Assembly: GCA_934317845.1 (NCBI GenBank)
Contig: CAKRES010000011.1
Span: 1 to 64,000 of the forward strand
Direction of reading: 5' to 3'
DNA from: an uncultured Lachnospiraceae bacterium
GTDB taxonomy: Bacteria; Bacillota; Clostridia; Lachnospirales; Lachnospiraceae
DNA length: 64,000 bases
The stretch's first letter is position 1, and the number at the start of each line of letters is the position of its first letter. This document shows, piece after piece, positions 9,298-18,503 of this stretch. Under the pieces are notes generated by a model that worked only from the letters and a program-made list of their open reading frames with translations, searched no databases and had not been told where the DNA came from. The position numbers and the translations under genes are program-made.

Positions 9298-10057
9298 TGA
9301 CACTACCCCCTCCCAGCTGTGCAAGCACATCGATGATCCGCTCATAATACTGTGTCCTTGTTTCTTCTTCCCGTTCTCTGCGAAGCTCATGGAAGATCAC
9401 ACCATCCTGAATGAACAAGATTCTGGAACAATAGCTTGCCGCATTGGCATCGTGTGTTACCATCATGATCGTAGCCTCACGCATCACATTAAGCTCCAAT
9501 AGTTTCTCCATCAGGCTTTTGGCATTTTTACTGTCGAGCGCACCGGTCGGTTCATCCGCCAGAATAAGCTCCGGATTCAAGATCAAGGCTCTGGCAGCCG
9601 CAATGCGCTGCTTTTGTCCACCGGACATCTGTGCCGGAAATTTATCTAAAACATCCGTGATCTCTAAAAACTTTGCCAGATCCTCGATCTGTTTTTCTGA
9701 ATCATGATCCAGCTTCTTATGAATCACAAGCGGCATCTTAATATTCTCTCTGCCTGTCAGATTGTCCAGCAATTCAAACGTCTGAAATAAATAGCCAATC
9801 TTGTTTCCACGATAGGAAGCCAGCTTGCTTCCACGGAAATCAGCAATGTTTTCTCCGTTCAGAAGAATCGTACCGGACGTTGGACGTATCATGGTGGACA
9901 CACAATTTAAAAGCGTGGTTTTTCCGGAACCGCTGCTTCCCATGATACCTAAAAACTCACCTTTCATCACAGTAAGATCCAAACCATTTAATGCTTTTGT
10001 GACATTGTCCTTTATGCCATATTCTTTTGTTAAACCTTCAATCTCTAATAATTTCAT
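9287..10057 (-). CDS. bceA: BceA-like ABC transporter ATP-binding protein
   Basis: This 256-residue ATPase shows Walker A GSSGSGKTTLL, Q-loop in YLFQTFELL, signature MSGGQKQR, Walker B LILADEPTGALD and the H-loop in VTHDANAA. It belongs to the MacB/LolD/BceA class. It is the first gene of the bceA-bceB-bceR-bceS block and overlaps bceB. Putting the regulators after the transporter in one direction suggests a single autoregulated unit, although an internal promoter cannot be excluded. Confidence 0.88.
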   Translation of the reverse strand: MKLLEIEGLTKEYGIKDNVTKALNGLDLTVMKGEFLGIMGSSGSGKTTLLNCVSTMIRPTSGTILLNGENIADFRGSKLASYRGNKIGYLFQTFELLDNLTGRENIKMPLVIHKKLDHDSEKQIEDLAKFLEITDVLDKFPAQMSGGQKQRIAAARALILNPELILADEPTGALDSKNAKSLMEKLLELNVMREATIMMVTHDANAASYCSRILFIQDGVIFHELRREREEETRTQYYERIIDVLAQLGGGSVNVF

Positions 10058-10243
10058 AGGGGTCTCTCCTTTTCATTTTTCATTATTACTACCATATCTT
10101 CATTCACAATCCATTCCTTTATTAACTCCAAACATCTATTTTCTTTTCAACTTTATAATTCACGAATCTGCATGCCTCTCCGTTACTCTTACAAAGTCTC
10201 ATGCTTCCCATTTCAATATTTGGATTTATGCATCCTTCCGTAA

Positions 10244-10390
10244 TCGCCCCATGTGGGAATCAGTATTTTACAAGGCTCATTTGCACTCGCCGGTGCTTAT
10301 GCCCCGTGTTTTGGGGCATTACGCACCGCTGCGTAGTGCAACGAAGCGAAAGCGTGCCATGTAAAATATCTGATCCCACAAAAGAGGCGA
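10244..10390 (-). repeat. Palindromic element, copy 1
   Basis: A 147-bp imperfect palindrome. Outer arms TCGCC/GGCGA and GTGGGAATCAGTATTTTACA pair with TGTAAAATATCTGATCCCAC. Inner stems are TTGCACT (10281-10287) with AGTGCAA (10335-10341), GGTGC with GCACC, and GCCCC with GGGGC. Between the inner and outer stems lies the unpaired, conserved AACGAAGCGAAAGCGTGCC side segment. Two further copies occur at 29411 and 42674. It lies between the MATE terminator and bceA. Confidence 0.85.
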
Positions 10391-10485
10391 CTTCATGTGA
10401 AGGATCGCAGAAAGCTTAAGCTGTTGATAGTAGTATAGCAGTACGAGAAGAAAAATAACACTTACAGGTTTTGTAAGGAAAACAT

Positions 10486-10514
10486 AAAAAACGAGACGAC
10501 CAAAGTCGTCTCGC
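10486..10514 (-). terminator. Terminator of the MATE gene
   Basis: CGAGACGAC and GTCGTCTCG form a 9-bp perfect stem with a five-base loop, followed on the minus strand by TTTTTT. It is about 50 bases after the MATE stop codon. Confidence 0.85.
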
Positions 10515-10562
10515 AAAAGTCTAAATTTGAAGAAGCACCTCAATACCATACACCAGCTTCTC

Positions 10563-11924
10563 TTACCTTGTAATATTATTTAACCACTTATATTTCTTAT
10601 AATGGATATACACCACAGGAATCTTCACAAATTCATCCAATGTCAGGATAAAGGCAACAACAAGCACCGGCCACTGGAATACAAAAGCTGCCAGCAACGC
10701 TGCCGGAACGATCACAACCCAGAGTGTAACCAGATCACATACCATTCCAAATTTCGTATCTCCTCCCGCCGGAAAGATTCCTGCAATGATCGTGGAATTC
10801 AAAGAATTTCCAATAATATAATATGCCGCCATAAACAGCATTGCTTTTAAGTAGATCTTCGCCTGCGCACTGAGTGAGACAAGTGGCAGTACCAGAGGAA
10901 TAAGTGCTAATATCACCAGACCGGAAAATACCCCGATGGCAATGGATAACCGCACAAAACTGCCTCCTGCTTTTTTCGCGTCATCAAGCTCTCCGCGTCC
11001 CAGCATTTGTCCTATAATAATTCCTACACCGGCGGCAATTCCCCAGCACAGACTGGCGATCATGTTTCTAACGATATTGGCGATCGCGTTCGCTGCGGTC
11101 GCATCGGTTCCAAGATGTCCCATGATGACGGAATACATTGTGATTCCACCACCCCATCCCAGCTGATTGAACAACAGTGGCAGCGTATAGTGCCAGTAAT
11201 CCTTATGAAGCACCTTGCTTGCGCCGCCAAAAACATAGCCGAGCCGCAGTGGGACACATTTGCCCCGGAATAATACGATCAAAACTACTACAACCTCAAA
11301 TACACGGGCGAACACGGTAGCCAGTGCTGCTCCGGCAATCCCCATAGCAGGCAGACCAAACAGGCCAAAAATGAATACCGCATTTAGGAAAATGTTGATC
11401 ACAACGGAAAGAGATCCGATCAACGAGCTTAAACCTGCTCTGCCGCATACCTTCATAATGCAAAAATATACCTGCGAAAAGCCTGTCAGCACAAAAGACA
11501 ATGACACAGTTCTTAAATACACAGCTCCGGCATCGATCAGTACCTGATCCGAGGTGAAGATCCGCATGATCACCCCCGGAATAAACAAAGTCGCGCATGT
11601 AAAAAGTAATCCGACAAGCAGTGCATAACGCATCGCAATTGCCAAAATCTGCTCCACAGACTTCATATCCTTCTTACCATAATACTGAGATGCCATAACC
11701 GTTGTACCGGAAATAAACGCCCCATAAAACAAGCTGTAAACAAATGCTGCCTGCGTTGCCAGTGATGAAGCAGACAGCGAATTCTGATCCAAAAATCCCA
11801 GCATGACTGCATCTGCGGCACTCACCGCCGATGACATCAAATACTGAAACGCAATCGGCGTCACAAGGGATACCAATAATTTATAGATCATTTTTTTCTT
11901 TTCTTTTTCTTTTGTATCGACCAT
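10563..11924 (-). CDS. MATE-family efflux transporter
   Basis: This 453-residue protein has about twelve membrane segments in two halves of six. The N-terminal half carries PIAFQYLMSSAVSAADAVML and the later half PLLFNQLGWGGG, both typical of the NorM/DinF-type MATE fold. Such pumps export cationic drugs or metabolites using Na+ or H+ gradients. AGGAGG sits upstream of ATG 11924. The substrate cannot be read from the sequence. The upstream CmpB-like gene ends 22 bases before it, so both are probably co-transcribed. Confidence 0.88.
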   Translation of the reverse strand: MVDTKEKEKKKMIYKLLVSLVTPIAFQYLMSSAVSAADAVMLGFLDQNSLSASSLATQAAFVYSLFYGAFISGTTVMASQYYGKKDMKSVEQILAIAMRYALLVGLLFTCATLFIPGVIMRIFTSDQVLIDAGAVYLRTVSLSFVLTGFSQVYFCIMKVCGRAGLSSLIGSLSVVINIFLNAVFIFGLFGLPAMGIAGAALATVFARVFEVVVVLIVLFRGKCVPLRLGYVFGGASKVLHKDYWHYTLPLLFNQLGWGGGITMYSVIMGHLGTDATAANAIANIVRNMIASLCWGIAAGVGIIIGQMLGRGELDDAKKAGGSFVRLSIAIGVFSGLVILALIPLVLPLVSLSAQAKIYLKAMLFMAAYYIIGNSLNSTIIAGIFPAGGDTKFGMVCDLVTLWVVIVPAALLAAFVFQWPVLVVAFILTLDEFVKIPVVYIHYKKYKWLNNITR

Positions 11925-11946
11925 TCTTCTCTCCTCCTAATATAGC

Positions 11947-12579
11947 CTACGAAACCAGTTCCTCCCCCGTAAGCATCCGTTTGTTCTTAATATCATATCT
12001 CCATAACGTATAAAGACTTCCGGAACGTAAAATGCGAAAAGCATTGACCAGAAAATCCACAACCAAAATAACTGTCAATGCCAGCCCTAACAACATGGCA
12101 TGTCCCTGATCCATTCCTTCCAACCACTGCATCAATGGGGTAAATACCTTTCCCATAACAACTGTAATGATCGTTGCAAATCCACAACTTGTCGGCACCG
12201 AAGTATACTTCGTTACATGCAGCGGCAGCCGGGAATAATTCCACAATTCCACCTTTGAGATTCCCTCTACAATACTTCCAAGCAGTACCTCGCAAATGCT
12301 TACCACCAAAAAGGCAAGCAGGAAATAGCAGACAATCCGGAGCACCTTTTTTGTAAGAAGCAGTTTTCTGCCAAACAGCTTCATCTTTCCCGGTGTACCA
12401 AACAAAAAATAAAACCCAAGGATCAGCAGACCATATCCAAGCAAAAATGGTGCATTCATATTTCTGTTATCAATAAATCCTTTTGTAAATGCAAGCCAGA
12501 TGTTCTCCACAACAAACCCTGCAAAAGACACGATCGCAAGCATGATCAGATATGTACTGATGTGATATTGTGTTATCAT
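11947..12579 (-). CDS. Putative ABC transporter permease, CmpB-like membrane protein
   Basis: This 210-residue integral membrane protein has about six segments. The FAGFVVENIWLAFTKGFIDN and NAPFLLGYGLLIL stretches match the CmpB-type family (PF06541), usually labelled 'putative ABC transporter permease' without a proven role. I start at ATG 12579 with AAAGGGTGAG upstream, not at GTG 12588. It precedes the MATE gene in the same direction. The transport role is unproven. Confidence 0.65.
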   Translation of the reverse strand: MITQYHISTYLIMLAIVSFAGFVVENIWLAFTKGFIDNRNMNAPFLLGYGLLILGFYFLFGTPGKMKLFGRKLLLTKKVLRIVCYFLLAFLVVSICEVLLGSIVEGISKVELWNYSRLPLHVTKYTSVPTSCGFATIITVVMGKVFTPLMQWLEGMDQGHAMLLGLALTVILVVDFLVNAFRILRSGSLYTLWRYDIKNKRMLTGEELVS

Positions 12580-12695
12580 GACACTCACCCTTTCTTTTAT
12601 ATTGCTAAAAGACGTTTTTCTATGTATAGGGGATTATATACCCGAACCCTTGACAGATGCAAGCAAAAAAGAACAAATATTTTTTATGTTTTTGC

Positions 12696-12724
12696 TTGAC
12701 AGTCCCTCCATTTTTTGTTATTAT
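12696..12724 (+). promoter_or_regulatory. Sigma-A promoter of the tRNA-Gly pair
   Basis: TTGACA at 12696-12701 and TATTAT at 12719-12724 are separated by 17 bases, and the first tRNA starts 28 bases after the -10. TATACT three bases later is an alternative -10. Confidence 0.7.
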
Positions 12725-12751
12725 ACTAATCGTGTCAAGCAGACAACATAT

Positions 12752-12823
12752 GCGCGAGTGGCTCAGTGGTGGAGCGTCTCCTTGCCAAGGAGAAGGTCGC
12801 GGGTTCGATCCCCGTCTCGCGCT
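12752..12823 (+). tRNA. tRNA-Gly (GCC), copy 1
   Basis: A complete cloverleaf: acceptor arms GCGCGAG/CTCGCGC, D arm GCTCAGTGGTGGAGC, anticodon stem TCTCC/GGAGA with loop TTGCCAA (anticodon GCC at 12784-12786), T arm GCGGGTTCGATCCCCGT with TTCGATC loop. Discriminator is T; CCA is not encoded. Confidence 0.95.
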
Positions 12824-12849
12824 TTCCTAATTTTATAACAGACAATTAT

Positions 12850-12921
12850 GCGCGAGTGGCTCAGTGGTGGAGCGTCTCCTTGCCAAGGAGAAGGTCGCGG
12901 GTTCGATCCCCGTCTCGCGCT
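12850..12921 (+). tRNA. tRNA-Gly (GCC), copy 2
   Basis: Identical over all 72 bases to the copy 98 bases upstream, with anticodon GCC at 12882-12884. It shares the upstream promoter and a downstream terminator with the first copy. CCA is not encoded. Confidence 0.95.
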
Positions 12922-12945
12922 TCTTTTATTGTCTTTTTATTCTAT

Positions 12946-12993
12946 ACAAAAAGCTGCTATCAGAATACGTTCTGATAACAGCTTCTTCTTTTT
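12946..12993. terminator. Bidirectional terminator between tRNAs and a convergent gene
   Basis: AAGCTGCTATCAGAA pairs with TTCTGATAACAGCTT, with T-rich tails on both strands. It serves the plus-strand tRNA pair and the convergent minus-strand gene ending at 12992. Confidence 0.8.
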
Positions 12994-13339
12994 ACTCTGT
13001 TTTAGAAATATCCGTTTCTTCCGGATCATCTTCTCTCTTTTCCGGCACTTCGTATTGAATGGCATCCTCTTTTAAAAATGCTTCTTCGCTTTCCCGCAGC
13101 AGGCTCACTTCATGATCCAGCCACGCGATCACTTCATTCATGCCGTCCTCCGTATAAGGAAATCGATTGTAGTGTTTCTTCTCCTCCGGCGTCTTATCAT
13201 AGATAAATGGTCCCGGCCAGCACACCGACTCCAATTCCTCTTCTACCCGGTAAATACGGTAATAAAGAGGACCATCACTTCCCATATACGTGTTCTTTTT
13301 GTAATAATTTAAAACATATAGCTGGTTTCTGGGAATCAT
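12992..13339 (-). CDS. Conserved-looking hypothetical protein, 115 aa
   Basis: A soluble, acidic, tryptophan- and tyrosine-rich protein with no signal peptide and no family I recognise. Its acidic tail (EKREDDPEETDISKTE) is probably disordered. It begins 15 bases after the stop of the large 687-residue gene upstream and ends in a shared terminator, so the two are likely an operon and may work together. The ATG at 13339 follows a GGGAGTGGTGAT stretch. Confidence 0.6.
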   Translation of the reverse strand: MIPRNQLYVLNYYKKNTYMGSDGPLYYRIYRVEEELESVCWPGPFIYDKTPEEKKHYNRFPYTEDGMNEVIAWLDHEVSLLRESEEAFLKEDAIQYEVPEKREDDPEETDISKTE

Positions 13340-13354
13340 ATCACCACTCCCATA

Positions 13355-15418
13355 TTATGCCAAATCATACATCAATTTCTTAATTACGATCCAAAGCGTT
13401 GTTCTTAAATCATCTGCCTCGTAGAAATTAAGGTAGGAATCCTTATCAAATCCTACTTCCATCAGACGAGCGATCAGATCATTCAGATAACTCTGTACAT
13501 ACTGTACATTCTCTTCGGTATTCTTTACCAGATAATTTCCAATGTTATTGATATAGCTGATTACATTGCTCTCTGGCACTGAAGAAGTATTTGCACTACC
13601 TGTTGTTTCATCAGATAATTCAATCACTTTTCCTGTCTTTGTTACAATAACACGCTTGTTGCTTGCTCCAGATGAACCGGATGGTTTTGGAGCCGACTTG
13701 GTCAGAAGTTCCTCTACCGCTTTGATCAGATATGCTACAGAATAGGTACGCTCCTCTTTCGTCGCTGCATCCTGTCCCTTCTCTGCATACTGATTCCATA
13801 ACCACTCAGACTTGCTCACACAATCTGCAACCTTGGCATTGGACATGAGTTTCTTGAACTCATCATTTCCGCCACCACCAAACTTGAATCCACCGGACTG
13901 TACCGGAGTATACTTGTTGGAAAGAACAATGCCTTCGTAAGCTCTCTGCAGCTGCTTCTCCACCTTACGCGGATCATAACCGTTACTCATCACCTGTACT
14001 TTTGCCTGTTCTACTCCATTCTTTACCATATCCTCTGCTGCCATGAATACCAGATGTTTCTGACGATCCTCCAGCATGGACTTGATCTCTAAGTTGGTCT
14101 TGTTCTTCTCAATGATAGAATCCTTACGGATCTTAAATGCCTTGATCTTTTCACGGATGCTGAACAATCCCTTTAATAATGCAGGATTGCCATTGATATA
14201 GTTGCCGATCCAGTTCAACTCGATAAACTGATGCTCAATCTTGTTGGAAAGCTCATACACGTTATCACCATTAAATAATACATTCAGAGTAGTATAGAGC
14301 ATATCGAGGATCTCGTATTTCTCTTCCCAGGAACGGTTTGACATATCCTGATTTACCAGTGCTTTGATTCCGCACTCAAAGAATACGAGGTTGTACTCGT
14401 AAAGTCCCTCAAAAATGTTACTCTTATCTGCCAGAGAAGATCCGGTACCAAGCACCTGCAGATTCTTCTTCATCACAGGATCTTCCTCGATGTACTTACA
14501 TACCTTCTTGATGAAAGCAGAAACATCTGCAATCAGACCATCAATACGACGGTTATAAATCTCCTGTTTGGAAATCGCCGTTACAACAGCACGGTTCAAT
14601 ACATTCGTATTACGGGTATTATCACAGTTACGGATCAGATCCTTGAAACTGTCATATACCTTCATGTTGTCTACCGGTATGTACTCTGCATTCAATCCGT
14701 AGAACTCAAATGCCTTATCATAATTCAGATTCTTGATATACTCATTGAACATACCCATAGAGAACTGGATCTTGTAGTCATTGGCTACATCGTCATCCTC
14801 TACCAGATAGTCATAAAATACTTCCAGATTGTTAAGATATAACTCAGAATTGGTATGGCTGGTCAGATCCATATCCATGACAACACTGATCAGATCTAAG
14901 TAACCCATGACTGCCTTGTCGAAATTCTTTGGACGGTCATCCTCTTCCAATGCCTGATAATAGCAGTTGATCATCTGTGGTGCAACCTTCTCACCGATCA
15001 GACGCATCGCATCCTCAAAACGGTCTGACTGGTACAAATAGATCAGCCATACACTGTAACGATAAATACCGCCTACGGGAATCTCTCCATCAATATCAGC
15101 CGGATCATGTTCTCCGTAAATATGATGATAAAGAGGCTCGATCCAATCTTCGATCTCATACTTATCCGCCTGTTTAATATGGATGTTTACAAATTCCTGC
15201 AGCTTGTATAACTTCTCTGACTGTGCCTTGATATCGTCTGGAACATTCATCTGGGTAATATCAAACTCGTTATCTTTTAAGTAGTCGATCACCAGCGTAT
15301 AGAAACCATCTTCCAACTGCTCATTCAAAAAATGTATAAACAGTCCCTTGTTGCCGGATGCCGCTAAATTCATCAGGCTGTGGTCTGTCTGTGACATGTT
15401 TACTGATAAACTGTTCAT
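13355..15418 (-). CDS. Large hypothetical cytoplasmic protein, 687 aa
   Basis: No signal peptide and no membrane segments. Mostly helical and acidic through residue about 480, followed by a glycine-rich patch (GGFKFGGGGND) and a Ser/Gly/Thr linker near 580-615 that separates a C-terminal helical domain. I do not recognise the family. AAGGAGG is 7 bases before ATG 15418; a GTG three bases earlier is in frame. A good promoter lies at 15461-15489, so this gene opens its own unit with the 115-residue gene behind it. Confidence 0.6.
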   Translation of the reverse strand: MNSLSVNMSQTDHSLMNLAASGNKGLFIHFLNEQLEDGFYTLVIDYLKDNEFDITQMNVPDDIKAQSEKLYKLQEFVNIHIKQADKYEIEDWIEPLYHHIYGEHDPADIDGEIPVGGIYRYSVWLIYLYQSDRFEDAMRLIGEKVAPQMINCYYQALEEDDRPKNFDKAVMGYLDLISVVMDMDLTSHTNSELYLNNLEVFYDYLVEDDDVANDYKIQFSMGMFNEYIKNLNYDKAFEFYGLNAEYIPVDNMKVYDSFKDLIRNCDNTRNTNVLNRAVVTAISKQEIYNRRIDGLIADVSAFIKKVCKYIEEDPVMKKNLQVLGTGSSLADKSNIFEGLYEYNLVFFECGIKALVNQDMSNRSWEEKYEILDMLYTTLNVLFNGDNVYELSNKIEHQFIELNWIGNYINGNPALLKGLFSIREKIKAFKIRKDSIIEKNKTNLEIKSMLEDRQKHLVFMAAEDMVKNGVEQAKVQVMSNGYDPRKVEKQLQRAYEGIVLSNKYTPVQSGGFKFGGGGNDEFKKLMSNAKVADCVSKSEWLWNQYAEKGQDAATKEERTYSVAYLIKAVEELLTKSAPKPSGSSGASNKRVIVTKTGKVIELSDETTGSANTSSVPESNVISYINNIGNYLVKNTEENVQYVQSYLNDLIARLMEVGFDKDSYLNFYEADDLRTTLWIVIKKLMYDLA

Positions 15419-15460
15419 CACGATTCCTCCTTCATAGATCTAATACATTCACTATGAATT

Positions 15461-15489
15461 ATTTTAGCACATGGCACAGCTTCTTTCAA
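15461..15489 (-). promoter_or_regulatory. Promoter of the 687-aa protein gene
   Basis: On the minus strand TTGAAA and TAAAAT are separated by 17 bases, with TGC just before the -10 (extended -10). The rest of 15490-15660 is A/T-rich with no gene that I can see. Confidence 0.65.
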
Positions 15490-15654
15490 GGTAAAACTGC
15501 ATTTTCACCTGTATTTTTCACAAGATATTTTATCACTTTTCCACAAAAATGATTTTCTTGACAAAAACAGTTCTCTGCTCTTTGTAACATTTTATTCTTT
15601 TTTTTGGATTTATTTGTATACATAGCACAATTGCACAATAAAAGTCATAAAAAC

Positions 15655-15706
15655 AAAAGAAATAGCAGGTTTTCTTGTGCAATGTTGCCAAGTCATTCCT
15701 GCTATT
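15655..15706 (-). terminator. Terminator of the trp operon
   Basis: AATAGCAGG pairs with CCTGCTATT across a 28-base loop; a T-rich tract follows on the minus strand. It begins 11 bases after the trpA stop codon. Confidence 0.7.
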
Positions 15707-15716
15707 TTTTACAATG

Positions 15717-16502
15717 CTATTGATTCATTTCTGCTTTAAATGTCTTGATATAATCTGCGATCACAGAAAGATCATATTGATGTTCTTCCATCAATCGGAT
15801 AAATGCACTTCCAACAATTGCTCCATCGATCACATCCTTTTGCGGCAAAACATCCGCAGCGGTACGGATACCAAATCCCATCATTACAGGAACCGGAGCC
15901 TGCTCCTTTACTTTCTTCAGGTATGTGGTGACATTTTCATGGAAGGTTGCACTTTGTCCGGTCACTCCCATAGAGGAGACACAGTATACAAAACCACGCG
16001 CATCGTTAACGATCATCGGGATACGGTCTTTGGAAACCGGAGAAACCAGCTGGATCAGGATCGGGGCATCTTCTGTCAGATACTCTTTTATCTCATACTG
16101 TTCCTCATACGGAAGATCTGGTACGATCAGGCCATCCACCCCGGCATTTTTACACTCTGTCACAAATGCCTCCACGCCATAATGCAGGATTGTATTGTAA
16201 TACATCATAAAGATCAACGGCACCTCGCAGTCCTTGCGCAGTTCCTTTACCGCTTCCAATACCATCGTAAGGTTAGTTCCTTTCTGAATGGAGCGGTAAG
16301 ACGCATCCTGAATGACCGGACCATCGGCAACCGGATCAGAAAATGGAATTCCAAGTTCGATCACATCGACTCCGGCTTTCTCCTGTGCCTTTATGATCTC
16401 GATCGTATGCTTCATGTCCGGAAGACCTGCTGTCATATAGGTAATCAATGCTTTTTCCTTTGTCTCTTTTAAGGCTTTCATTCTCTCTTCTATTCGATTC
16501 AT
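15717..16502 (-). CDS. trpA: Tryptophan synthase alpha subunit
   Basis: This 261-residue TIM-barrel protein cleaves indole-3-glycerol phosphate to indole and glyceraldehyde 3-phosphate. The catalytic Glu is in VIELGIPFSDPVADGP and the catalytic Asp in DGLIVPDLPYEE. The phosphate-binding loop near GFGIRTAADV is present. The ATG overlaps the trpB stop by one base (TAATG), which couples translation of the two subunits of the tryptophan synthase complex. It is the last gene of the operon. Confidence 0.95.
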   Translation of the reverse strand: MNRIEERMKALKETKEKALITYMTAGLPDMKHTIEIIKAQEKAGVDVIELGIPFSDPVADGPVIQDASYRSIQKGTNLTMVLEAVKELRKDCEVPLIFMMYYNTILHYGVEAFVTECKNAGVDGLIVPDLPYEEQYEIKEYLTEDAPILIQLVSPVSKDRIPMIVNDARGFVYCVSSMGVTGQSATFHENVTTYLKKVKEQAPVPVMMGFGIRTAADVLPQKDVIDGAIVGSAFIRLMEEHQYDLSVIADYIKTFKAEMNQ

Positions 16503-17695
16503 TATTTATTCATATCCTTTCCTTCTAAATATTGTGCTACTGTGTGTACGTCTTTGTCTCCACGACCAGACAGACAGACGATCATAATATCGTCCGGCTT
16601 CATGGTCTTTGCCTTTTTAAATGCATATGCCATCGCATGCGCACTCTCAATCGCCGGAATGATCCCCTCTACCCGGCAAAGCTCCAGCAATGCATCGATA
16701 CATTCCTTATCTGTGATCGATACATACTGGGCACGTCCGGTATCCCGAAGATATGCATGCTCCGGACCCACGCCCGGATAATCCAGTCCTGCGGAAATGG
16801 AATGGGCAAGCTGTACATTTCCGTCATCATCCTGCAGCAGATAGGAACGCATTCCGTGTAACACACCCGGTTTTCCAAGTGCCATGGCAGAGGCGTGTTT
16901 TCCTGTTTCGATGCCAAGGCCTGCTGCCTCTACACCAATCAGTTCCACATCCTTTTCCTCGATAAACTCAGCAAACATTCCGATCGAATTAGAACCGCCG
17001 CCACAGCAGGCGATCACCGTGTCCGGAAGCCGTCCCTCTTTTTCCAGGATCTGTTTCTTTGCTTCTTTACTGATGATACGCTGAAATTCCTTGACCATCT
17101 CCGGATATGGATGCGGACCAACTGCAGAACCGATCACATAGAAGGTATCTTCCGCTTCCTTCGCCCAGGTACGGATTGCTTCATTTGTTGCATCCTTTAG
17201 GGTCGAACTGCCGGAGCTTACGGATACCACCTTTGCACCAAGCATTTCCATACGGAATACATTGAGTTTCTGGCGTTTGATATCCTCCTCACCCATATAG
17301 ACCTTACATTCCATTCCAAACAACGCTGCTCCGGTTGCTGTTGCCACACCATGCTGTCCTGCTCCGGTTTCCGCGATCACCTTTTTCTTTCCCATACGTT
17401 TGGCAAGCAGGATCTGACCAATAACATTGTTGATCTTATGCGCACCGGTATGATTTAAATCCTCACGCTTCAAATAGATCTTCGTGCCGTATTTTTTAGA
17501 AAGATTTGCCGCAAAATAAAGCGGATTTTCCCTTCCCACATAATCCTTCATGTAGTAATTGTACTCCTCCCAGAAGGACGGATCACTGATCGCCTCACGA
17601 TAAGCATGTTCCAGCTCTTTCAAGGTATTCATCAACGATTCCGCTACATACTGTCCACCAAATTCTCCATACTTTTTATTCTGCTTCTGTTCCAT
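16502..17695 (-). CDS. trpB: Tryptophan synthase beta subunit
   Basis: This 397-residue PLP enzyme joins indole and serine to make tryptophan. The PLP lysine lies in NHTGAHKINNVIGQ and the phosphate-binding loop in CCGGGSNSIGMF. The length matches the classical TrpB1 type that works with TrpA, whose gene overlaps it. It begins 25 bases after trpC; no trpF lies between them, where one would often be found. Confidence 0.95.
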   Translation of the reverse strand: MEQKQNKKYGEFGGQYVAESLMNTLKELEHAYREAISDPSFWEEYNYYMKDYVGRENPLYFAANLSKKYGTKIYLKREDLNHTGAHKINNVIGQILLAKRMGKKKVIAETGAGQHGVATATGAALFGMECKVYMGEEDIKRQKLNVFRMEMLGAKVVSVSSGSSTLKDATNEAIRTWAKEAEDTFYVIGSAVGPHPYPEMVKEFQRIISKEAKKQILEKEGRLPDTVIACCGGGSNSIGMFAEFIEEKDVELIGVEAAGLGIETGKHASAMALGKPGVLHGMRSYLLQDDDGNVQLAHSISAGLDYPGVGPEHAYLRDTGRAQYVSITDKECIDALLELCRVEGIIPAIESAHAMAYAFKKAKTMKPDDIMIVCLSGRGDKDVHTVAQYLEGKDMNK

Positions 17696-17720
17696 TACTT
17701 CTCCTTCTTTCTTCTTTTCT

Positions 17721-18503
17721 CTATTTTTTATACTGTTCTTTCCAGCGTCTGCTCAATTCCTTCGGATGCTCGCTCTCCATAAAGGCACGCCCGATCAGCA
17801 GCGCATCTACCCGGCAGTCCTTTAAAAACGCAATGTCCTCATCCGTAGTCACCCCACTTTCGGATACAAACACCGTATCTTCCGGAATTTTACTGCACAG
17901 CTCCTTTGTATGGAAAAGACTGATCGTGAAATCCTTAAGATTACGGTTGTTCACTCCGATGATCTTTGGTTGAAGCGGTAACACGCGGTTTAATTCCTCT
18001 TCCCCGTGCACCTCCAAAAGTACATCCATCTGAAGCTCATAAGCAATCGTGTAAAGCTTCCTTATCTCCTCATCCGTTAAGATCGCAGCGATCAGCAAAA
18101 TGCAGTCGGCTCCAATCACCTTTGCTTCATACACCTGATACGGCTCAATGATAAAATCCTTGCGGATCATAGGAAGAGGACTGATCTTTCGGATCTGTTT
18201 AAAATACTCCACATTTCCATGAAAATGATCCTCCTCTGTCAGGCAGCTGATCGCATCCACGGAAGCATTGTACTGGTCGATCCGATCCGCAAGGGAAATG
18301 CGTCCATCGATCACCCCCATACTCGGAGAGGCCTTTTTGAATTCTCCAATAATGGAAAGCCCCGGCTTCTTTAATGCTTCCAGAAAGGACGGTCCTTTTC
18401 GTGTTGAAGCATATGCCAGCTCCTTCATTTTCTCTTCCGAAATACGCGCCTTGTACTCCGGTAGACGTTTTCTTTTATCTGCAACAATTTCGTCTAAGAT
18501 CAT
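17721..18503 (-). CDS. trpC: Indole-3-glycerol phosphate synthase
   Basis: This 260-residue TIM barrel closes the indole ring from CdRP. IGEFKKASPSMGVI holds the catalytic lysine, LLIAAIL, GVNNRNLKDF and VSESGVTT are family landmarks. It is not fused to TrpF. The start overlaps the trpG stop (ATGA), so translation is coupled. Its substrate is made by TrpD and TrpF, neither of which is encoded in this operon. Confidence 0.95.
   Translation of the reverse strand: MILDEIVADKRKRLPEYKARISEEKMKELAYASTRKGPSFLEALKKPGLSIIGEFKKASPSMGVIDGRISLADRIDQYNASVDAISCLTEEDHFHGNVEYFKQIRKISPLPMIRKDFIIEPYQVYEAKVIGADCILLIAAILTDEEIRKLYTIAYELQMDVLLEVHGEEELNRVLPLQPKIIGVNNRNLKDFTISLFHTKELCSKIPEDTVFVSESGVTTDEDIAFLKDCRVDALLIGRAFMESEHPKELSRRWKEQYKK

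Noticed and set aside
10319..10549. 76-codon minus-strand frame downstream of the MATE gene
   Set aside because: It spans the MATE terminator and half of palindromic copy 1, with no ribosome site.
12578..13075. Plus-strand frames containing RVAQWWSVSLPRRRSRVRSP-like peptides
   Set aside because: They run straight through the two tRNA-Gly genes; the peptide repeat is simply the translated tRNA.
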